DNA of 64,000 nt, taken from contig CAJNOJ010000026.1 in NCBI GenBank assembly GCA_905250025.1, positions 558,001-622,000 on the forward strand, in the 5' to 3' direction. The translations under genes and the position numbers were made by a program. The stretch comes from Adineta ricciae (lineage: Eukaryota; Rotifera; Eurotatoria; Adinetida; Adinetidae). The notes under the pieces were generated by a model. That model searched no databases, was not told the DNA's origin, and saw nothing but the letters and a program-made list of their open reading frames with translations. Shown piece by piece: positions 57,223 to 64,000 of this stretch (position 1 is the stretch's first letter; each line of letters opens with the position of its first letter).

Positions 57223-59209
57223 CAACAAGCATCACCAATGCAACGTCCTCCGACGATGATGAATGCACCTGGTGGTATTCCCCCACCTAACGCGCCCGCT
57301 GGTGTTCCATCGATGCGTCCAATGGTAACACAATCACCCATGCAAGCAGCTATGATGCCACAGCAATCACCACAAGGATCAATGATGTCCAGACCGGTTG
57401 GTAGTCCATATGGAGTGATGAATCGTACACCAATTTACGATAAAACAAAACGTCCACCTTATACAAACGATCCACGTCAACAACCAATGATGCAACCTGG
57501 TCAGCAGCCAATGATGCCATACGGATCTGTCATGGCTGGTCCGAATCAAGCTATGATGCCCAATGCAGGCGGTGCTGGACCTATCAGACCTCAGTAGGAA
57601 GTCAATTCGTTCATTGATATCTTTTCAAATATTTTTCTTAGGAAAAAACGTAAACGTTTGACAGAAAAAATAATTCACAAACAGATACGTTCACTCGTGC
57701 CGGAATCGCAAGCATACATTGAATTATTACGATTGGAACAAAAATTAGATTCTGTTCTCATGCGAAAGCGCCTCGATTTACAGGAAACACTCAAACGACC
57801 ACAAAAAGTAGTTCAAATTGACAACGCTTCTTTAATTTTTGCAAGCGAATAATTTCGATTTAGATCAAAAAGAAACTACGTATCTTTATCAGCCATCAAT
57901 ATCCTGTTCGTTTTGATTCCGATGCAACAGGAATGGATGATGAACAAGTTCAATATTGGGAAATGCGTGTCGAAGGTCGTCTACTTGATGATGTAAGCTA
58001 CTTCTCCTAATCATAACTAAGTAAAAGTTGACGTATTTTCTAGCCAAATACAAATAAATACGATCAAGGAAAAGCAAAACGTAAATTTTCGTCATTTTTT
58101 CGCAGTCTAGTCATTGAATTAGATAAAGATTTATACGGACCTGACAATCACCTTGTTGAAGTATGTGGTACTCAATTTATAGAAAAGAAATTTAATAAAA
58201 GCTTTTTTGAAATTTTCAGTGGCATCGTACAAATGCGACCGCTGAAACAGATGGATTCCAAGTTCGTCGACCAGGCGATCAAAACGTCAAATGCACCATT
58301 TTAATGGTTCTTGACCATTCAGTAAGAATTGCTAAAAATCAACAAGTACTTTAAACGTGAACTTCTATGTCGTTTATAGCCACCACAGTTCCGTCTTGAT
58401 GCTCGCTTAGCTCGCTTACTCTCAATCACAAATGGTACGCGTCAAACGATAATCCATGCAATTTGGCAATACATCAAAACACATAAACTACAGGATTCGG
58501 AAGAACGAGAATTTATCAATTGTGATCACCATCTGCAATCGGTTCGTATTCTTTACCTCCATCAGAATTCAATTACTTTGACTGAATACTTATCTTGTTA
58601 GATATTCGATTGTTCACGCCTTCGTTTTTCCGATTTGCCAAGTAAACTAAATAAACTCATACTTCCGTCAGAACCTATTATCATCAACCATACGCTTTGG
58701 TAAGACATATTTTTAATAGGCAAAGATCATCATTGATTTCAAAATTTCAGTTTGGGTACCGATCCGAAGAAGCACGCATGTTACGATATCGATGTTGAGG
58801 TTGATGATCCTGTTCGAGATTCGATGCGGTCATTTCTCACCCCGCAAAACACGCACGAACTAGAAGAATTAGATGGCAAAGTAAAAACAATGACAGACGA
58901 GAGATTCTTCTTATAAAGTTCTTCTAGATTCTCCAATATATTGATAGTATCAATCAATTAAAGCAAAGCCGAGAGTTTTATCTTTCATTTGCTGATGATC
59001 CTCAAGGTTTTATATGTAAATGGTTAGCATCACAATCTCGTGATTTGAAGGTGATCACTGATTCTACAACGGGAAATGCTGAAGAAGAACGAAGAGCTGA
59101 TTATTATACGGAACAATGGTCTTACGAAGCTGTTAGTCGATATTTCTACAATAAAGTTCAACAAAAACGTGTAGAATTAGAGCAAGCTCTTGGCATTCGT
59201 AATTCTTAA
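57199..59209 (+). CDS. SMARCD: SWI/SNF subunit SMARCD (BAF60)
   Basis: About ten exons, near 500 residues. The N-terminal 130 residues are Pro/Gln/Met-rich ([20 protein letters not shown]). The core reads [37 protein letters not shown], then [79 protein letters not shown], a SWIB domain with [34 protein letters not shown], then [13 protein letters not shown] and [14 protein letters not shown], ending [17 protein letters not shown]. It is nearly collinear with human SMARCD1. BAF60 links the remodeller core to transcription factors. It is expressed with BRD7/9 in the same complexes. Confidence 0.94.
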
Positions 59210-59349
59210 TTTCGAATGATTTCTCTCTCTATATATATAAATATAAAATTCACCAATATGTTTCTTCGTTCTCGTGTCTTCGTTTATGTAGTTCAACTAA
59301 ATGTTCTATTCAAATTAAATTCTTTGTTTTTTCTTCTCAGTCATTCTAG

Positions 59350-60923
59350 ATGGAATTTTCTTCATATCGCAAACCTTACTCTCATCGAACCCGATTTAAA
59401 CTCGTTCATTCAACAACAACACTTGTCAAAGTGTCAAAAACAACAACAACAACAGCAGTAGCAGCAGCAATACCAACATCTCGATTCAAACTTATACGGA
59501 ATGGAACTAAAACAACGCAACCGGTACTTAATTCATCGAAAACTTCACTTCTACGAATAAAAAACACAGAGAAATCATTACCATCGACAGCACTAGCGAA
59601 GAATATTGGAAACAAGTATAAATGGATGCGAACAAGTTTGAGGAAAACTAATCGAAACAGGTTCAGACTTATTCTTAAGTATCCTTAGTTTTGCTAATGA
59701 AAATTATCCTCTAGTTTCAAACTCGATCGTCGAAAGCCAACGAGTAGCGGACGAGTAGCAAAACGCAAGCCTCACGCATCGCTCTCCAAATGTCTTGTAC
59801 GTATTCGTGGTATTAAATTTCAAACCCATCCAAATGGAAAATGTCTTCAACGCTTAGGTAAGTTTCCTATTCTTTGAATGTTCTTTCTTACTCTCAATTT
59901 TCCAGTATCCGATCCTGACGCTAGCAAAACAGCATTATCATCGATTCCAGTGAAAAAAACCGAAGATCAAATTCGATCAAAAGCAAAGTATTGTTCATTC
60001 GTGTAGAAATTATTCTACTGTAATAAATATTTAGCGTACTCCTTCAACGAAGCATTAACATAAGTAACGGATGTTATCGATTACGAAATGGAACAAAAAA
60101 GTCCACCTCTCTACGAAAGAAGAAAAATTGCATTTATTTTAATCGCTTTGGTAAATGCCATCGTGGTGATAAATGTCCATTTCTTCACGATCGTACGCGA
60201 ATTGCTGTTTGTACACAGTATGTTGTTTCAATCTTATGAAGTGTTTCATTCAATTGATGGATGATTTCTTTGTCGTTATGCTAGATTTTTAAATGGACGT
60301 TGTAAGAATTCTTCTTGCCCGTATTCTCATGAATTAACTCCGGGAAAAGTTCCAACATGTTCCTATTTCATGAAAGGAGCTTGTGGACAGGACAATTGCC
60401 CTTATGCACATTCATTTGTAGGAGCTGATGCTCAAATCTGTGATGATTTCGTTCAAGGATTTTGTGCCAAAGGAATTGAGGTCTGTGAGAAAAGCATGAA
60501 ACTTTCTTTGTTCTTTTCATACTTACTAAAACTGATCAAACATCTAGTGTCCGAAACAACATGTTCTCTTGTGTCCGCAATTTGAATCAACTGGCCAATG
60601 CTCACGTGGTAAACAATGCCATTTAACACATCGACGAAAGAGAAGTGAAAATAAGCTTGTAAATCTAAGAATATCTTCTTCAAAGTGCGAGTTTCTTTTT
60701 TTCTTTCTCAAACTGTACGTCATGTAAGATCTTTTAGAAAAATTGACCTACCAGAATCTAGTCTTCCGAGTGTGATGCCAGCATATATTCCATTAACATC
60801 AGGTGTGCAGAGAAACATCAGTAATGATTTACAAAATATTCTGTTGCGTTTGTGTTCTTAGAACCGGAGAAAATATCGCCGACATCGACAGAATTAAAGC
60901 TAAGACCAAGCTTTTTATCTTAG
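59350..60923 (+). CDS. ZC3H3: CCCH zinc-finger protein 3 (ZC3H3/Smicl-like)
   Basis: Eight or so exons. The N-terminal third is Ser/Thr/Lys-rich (TTTTAVAAA run) with FKLDRRKPTSSGRVAKRKP and SKCLVRIRGIKFQTHPNGKCL. Five CCCH fingers then follow: CIYFNRFGKCHRGDKCPFLH, CTQFLNGRCKNSSCPYSH, CSYFMKGACGQDNCPYAH, CDDFVQGFCAKGIECPKQH, and CPQFESTGQCSRGKQCHLTH. They match the human ZC3H3 array (VCTRFVRGTCKK, VCSYFLKGICSNSNCPYSH, CSDFLKGYC). The C-terminus ends LKLRPSFLS, close to human LHIKPRL. ZC3H3 promotes polyadenylation and mRNA export; Smicl acts with Smad signalling. A TCATTCTAG acceptor abuts the ATG, hinting at an untranslated or trans-spliced leader. Confidence 0.9.
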
Positions 60924-62452
60924 CATTCAAGTGAGTAAGTACATCAGATCTTTCTCTTTTTGCTGCAATGGTGCACAAAAGACGCAAGACGATGGTCTTT
61001 CTGTCCTACTATAGTTGTTGTTGTTGGAATTCTTTGAGAGACTTCCTGATTATTTTTTTTATGAAAGGTATACTTGTGTTGTGATCAATTAGTTTTTTGT
61101 TGCCCTTTCTCTTTTGAAATAAATAAATAAATTACATCGAGTATTTTCTTTTGTCTATTTATAATCCTCAGTTGCATGAATCACGAAGTTTATTGATATA
61201 TCGAAACATTTGAGTCATATTTTATGAAACGAAATGTACCTTTTCCCGTTCTACAATAGATCGAACTTGAGAAAGTATAACCGACAAGATTAGTAGAACG
61301 TGGATACTTGCCTATGACATGCAACAAGAGATATGAAGTAGAACTATTACGAATAGACCCATTTCGTATGTGATCGAAACATGAAGATGTTTAATATTGT
61401 TCTCATCATCTTCATGATCGTGCTTTTGTAAAAGCATATATTTGCTACCTGGGTTTTAACATCAAAGTATTTTTGCAGAAGAAGAGATGGTACTGTATAA
61501 AAAACAGAATGTGATATGCCAAGTTCTAAATTATTTCATTGCGCTAATTCGAAATATGCCAATGTAGGTACTAACGTAGACAATTGATAGAGCTGGCTGT
61601 GTGAATATTATACAAATTATTATTCGTCTAATTGACCAATTACAAAAACGATTGTTTTTATTTGAAAGCTTTATCAGAGGAAAATTTTAAAAAAGTTACG
61701 ATATTACTTATGAGCATGTAAGTAGAGCGCGACACAATGCCGCATAATGAATAAGAAAGAGACGTATCAATATTGCTTTGTTTTGATTGAACAATTAGAC
61801 CGCCTGAACAAATACCAATGAAATACATTTTAGAATACTACTGAACAAAGAACTATCCTTACTTAATTCGCCAATTCTTCTTTCAATAAAACTCTTCAAA
61901 AACTTCATTAGGATAATAATAATTCCAATTGTTTTTCTATAGGAAGTGAATTCTTCTCTTGTAAGCATATTTCAACCACGATTTTTGACAAACTGATGAC
62001 ATGTTGATCATCGGAATTCAACAGATAATTGTTCGATCAAAGGTAGACTGAGCATATGATTTTTCCATTAGTAATAACTTTCCCAAAATATAGATTTTCA
62101 TGCTGGTTACGCTCTAAGTATGTGTGTATTATCTCTGCTTGAATCGATATCGTCGTCGGTCGGTGAACGATTTCGCGAGTTAGTGAATTATCATTGGTGG
62201 GTGGAACTTTGTCTTTCTAAGTTGATCTGTTTATGTAATATAATATCCTTCCCTGTTTGTAAATCTTTCGGATAAAAGACCCGCAAAACATGTAGTGTTA
62301 CAGAAAAGAAATCGAGAAATCACGGAGGTCGCTACGATGAGGATGAGGGTAAAACAAATTGACGATATACAATGAATTTGCTATTAAAATGCTATTTAAC
62401 TTGATGAAAAGTCATAGAAAAGTGAGACAAAAATTCTCTCTTCCATCCTATT
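60924..62452. other. Long AT-rich spacer
   Basis: About 1.5 kb after ZC3H3 with no recognisable gene or RNA. An AATAAATAAATAAA run near 61118-61133 probably ends the ZC3H3 transcript. The rest has frequent stops in all frames. Confidence 0.4.
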
Positions 62453-62731
62453 CTACTCAGAGAAGTCCTGACACTGTGCTTTCGAAATCAGTTGATTGCA
62501 TTGCTTATGGTTAAACACGGAAATTGTTAAATGGAATAGTCGATGTTCAGTTATTCGAACTGATCCACCTGTTATTGGCGAAATAGCACTTACAATACAT
62601 GCATTCGCTTCTGATTTATGACGACCAATGGATTTCAATAGTGTTGTAACTATCGCTGATTCATCCGATAAAACAACGTTTAATCTTAATTTTGCGTCGA
62701 AGGTTGAAAAGAACAATTTCCCATTTATCAA
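62453..62731 (-). CDS. Uncertain ORF, no family recognised
   Basis: 92 codons opening MINGKLFFSTFDAKLRLN and containing LSDESAIVTTLLKSIGRHKSEANAC, with a Cys-containing end (HKQCNQLISKAQCQDF). The composition is protein-like and not repetitive, and it is the longest open frame in this spacer, but no domain is evident and the upstream stretch shows no coherent exon. It could be a fragment of a gene or a chance frame. Confidence 0.3.
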   Translation of the reverse strand: MINGKLFFSTFDAKLRLNVVLSDESAIVTTLLKSIGRHKSEANACIVSAISPITGGSVRITEHRLFHLTISVFNHKQCNQLISKAQCQDFSE

Positions 62732-62895
62732 ATGTTCTTTTTGAAGATGACTCTCTTATGTCAATAAAATTCTTTTCTTCGTATGTCATTTGTTTTGTCC
62801 GTAAGCTTTAAAAAACATTCTTTCGCTAACGACATTACATCATTGTTATTCAAAAACAAGTGAAGCAATGATGTGAACACTTTGCTATTTTTCTC

Positions 62896-63515
62896 ATGCC
62901 TCGATTATGTTGTTTTTCACGGCGCAAATCCAGATCATTTCCAGTTCATGGAAAACAACGTGACACAGAAGTGAAAGAAATCTTCATTCGAAATGTCGAA
63001 AGCATTCGTGTGACTTCTCAGACCAAAATTATTCAACAGGAAGATAAAATCAAAACGTATGTCGACCCACATCCACTTTTGAATTGTATAAAATTTGTTC
63101 ATTTCATAGAAAGTCGAAAGCCACATTAAAGAAGAATGCTGATGATCAATCAAAGGAAAAAGAAGCGACAGTTAAAAACCCATCCGTTCGTTCACGAACG
63201 TCTCTTTCGAAATTATTCGTCAAGTCCAAACAAATGAGAACACCATCGCCACTACCAACGATTGTCGATGATAAACCAGCTGATCGTTCATCATTGGAAG
63301 TGTCGATTTCGACAGACAGTGATTCCACTGAACAAATCAAACACTCCAAACATCGATCGTGTGCCGATAGTTATGATATAAGTAAAGAAGAAACACTTCA
63401 ACAGAAAAATACGTGTCGACGTCAGAAGCCTACAGGCAAAAGTAAAGTCGTTTTGGAGAATGTCAGAAAAATGATTCAAGATCAAAATGCTCAGCAGCAA
63501 ACTGCGCACCTATAG
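62896..63515 (+). CDS. Unidentified basic protein
   Basis: Two exons, 62896-63055 or so and about 63111-63515, joined across a 55 bp intron with GTATGT donor and TTTCATAG acceptor; about 188 residues. It starts MPRLCCFSRRKSRSF; the CC pair near the N-terminus could be palmitoylated and the region is strongly basic. The rest is Ser/Lys/Thr-rich and probably disordered (RTSLSKLFVKSKQMRTPSPLP, LEVSISTDSDST). The C-terminal KVVLENVRKMIQDQNAQQQ may be a short helix. No known family recognised. A peripheral-membrane, disordered protein is the only inference I would offer. Confidence 0.55.
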
Positions 63516-64000
63516 GATGTTTTCGCCTAGCATTTCTTTAATACAATGTTAGTTACTTACGTTGAATAGTCGTTTTACTTGTATCGTGAATAAATCAATC
63601 TAATTTATCAGTAGATGTCGCGCCATGTTTGGCAGAATATTTTTGTTTATCATTAAACTAAAATAACAAAAATTTATAAATAATTAAAAAGAACGAAAAA
63701 AACTAAGTTGAACGTTGTCGCGGCTAATGAGATCGATGAATTCCAAAATAAACTCCTTCGAGGTCGTTACCTTGAAAACATGAAGTGAAAAATATTGACC
63801 GATGGCAGTGATCGTTTCAACTTTTAACCCTTCGATGGTATTATACGGAAAGAAACCTTTACAGTAATAATAATAATAATAATAATACGGAAGTACTTGT
63901 TAACGTCTAGACATTCATGTTTTTCAAACAATTGTTTTCTACCAGCGCATGCCAACACACGAAAGCATGGATGATCAAACACGTGTCCGATCCATATGTT
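63516..64000. other. Terminal spacer with a TAA microsatellite
   Basis: No gene recognised. A (TAA)n tract of about seven units lies at 63864-63887. The last bases may belong to a gene beyond the window, which I cannot see. Confidence 0.4.

Noticed and set aside
1..64000. CRISPR arrays, prokaryotic operons, insertion sequences
   Set aside because: No regularly spaced direct repeats were seen; genes have introns and animal domain orders, so prokaryotic features do not apply.

Overview
The window reads as nuclear DNA of a small invertebrate with a compact genome, most probably a bdelloid rotifer. It is AT-rich, introns are mostly about 40-70 bp with plain GT..AG ends, spacers are short, and nearly every recognisable protein is a metazoan one (even-skipped homeodomain, tropomyosin, TPC channel, matrix metalloproteinase, claudin-like proteins). 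One intron-bearing gene of a mainly microbial/fungal family (YqcI/YcgG-like) and a decayed F-box-like gene fit that group. The taxon is an inference; no rRNA or other marker is present. Multi-exon genes were joined by hand from splice signals and reading frame, so exon edges may be off by a few bases.

Layout. 0-10 kb: FAM50/XAP5 (-), an ATAD5/Elg1-like PCNA unloader (-), UBL3 (+) followed by a foldback element, ANKRD49 (+), and an F-box-like pseudogene (+). 10-21.7 kb: a long TOGARAM/crescerin gene (-), a secreted matrix metalloproteinase (-) and a single-exon caspase-fold protease (-). 22-26 kb: two tandem claudin-like four-TM genes (-) plus a decayed third copy. 26-31.5 kb: RNASEH2B (+), the YqcI/YcgG-like gene (+), ARL6IP5/PRA1-family (-) and a BRD7/BRD9 bromodomain gene (-). 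33-38 kb: even-skipped (EVX, +) with a possible alternative first exon, SRP9 (-), tropomyosin (-). 39.6-50.2 kb: a CUB-trypsin protease (+), a two-pore channel (-), a B4GAT1/LARGE-type glycosyltransferase (-), a small unidentified gene (-), a membrane-anchored hexokinase (-) and RABAC1 (-). 51-61 kb: MOSPD1/3 (+), ferritin heavy chain with a 5' iron-responsive element (+), SMARCD/BAF60 (+) and ZC3H3 (+). 62-64 kb: an uncertain ORF (-) and an unidentified basic protein (+).

The genes form no single pathway. Functional links are loose: BRD7/9 and SMARCD are both SWI/SNF subunits; ARL6IP5 and RABAC1 are both PRA1-family membrane-traffic proteins; ATAD5 and RNASEH2B both act in genome maintenance and both carry family-level oddities here (no Walker A lysine; no C-terminal PCNA motif).

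The points most worth a second look are the ferritin IRE, the lysine-less Walker A of the ATAD5-like protein, the altered filter residue of the two-pore channel, the putatively transferred YqcI/YcgG-like gene, the caspase-fold orphan, the foldback element, and a short segment shared by the SMARCD start region and the claudin-like pseudogene region.
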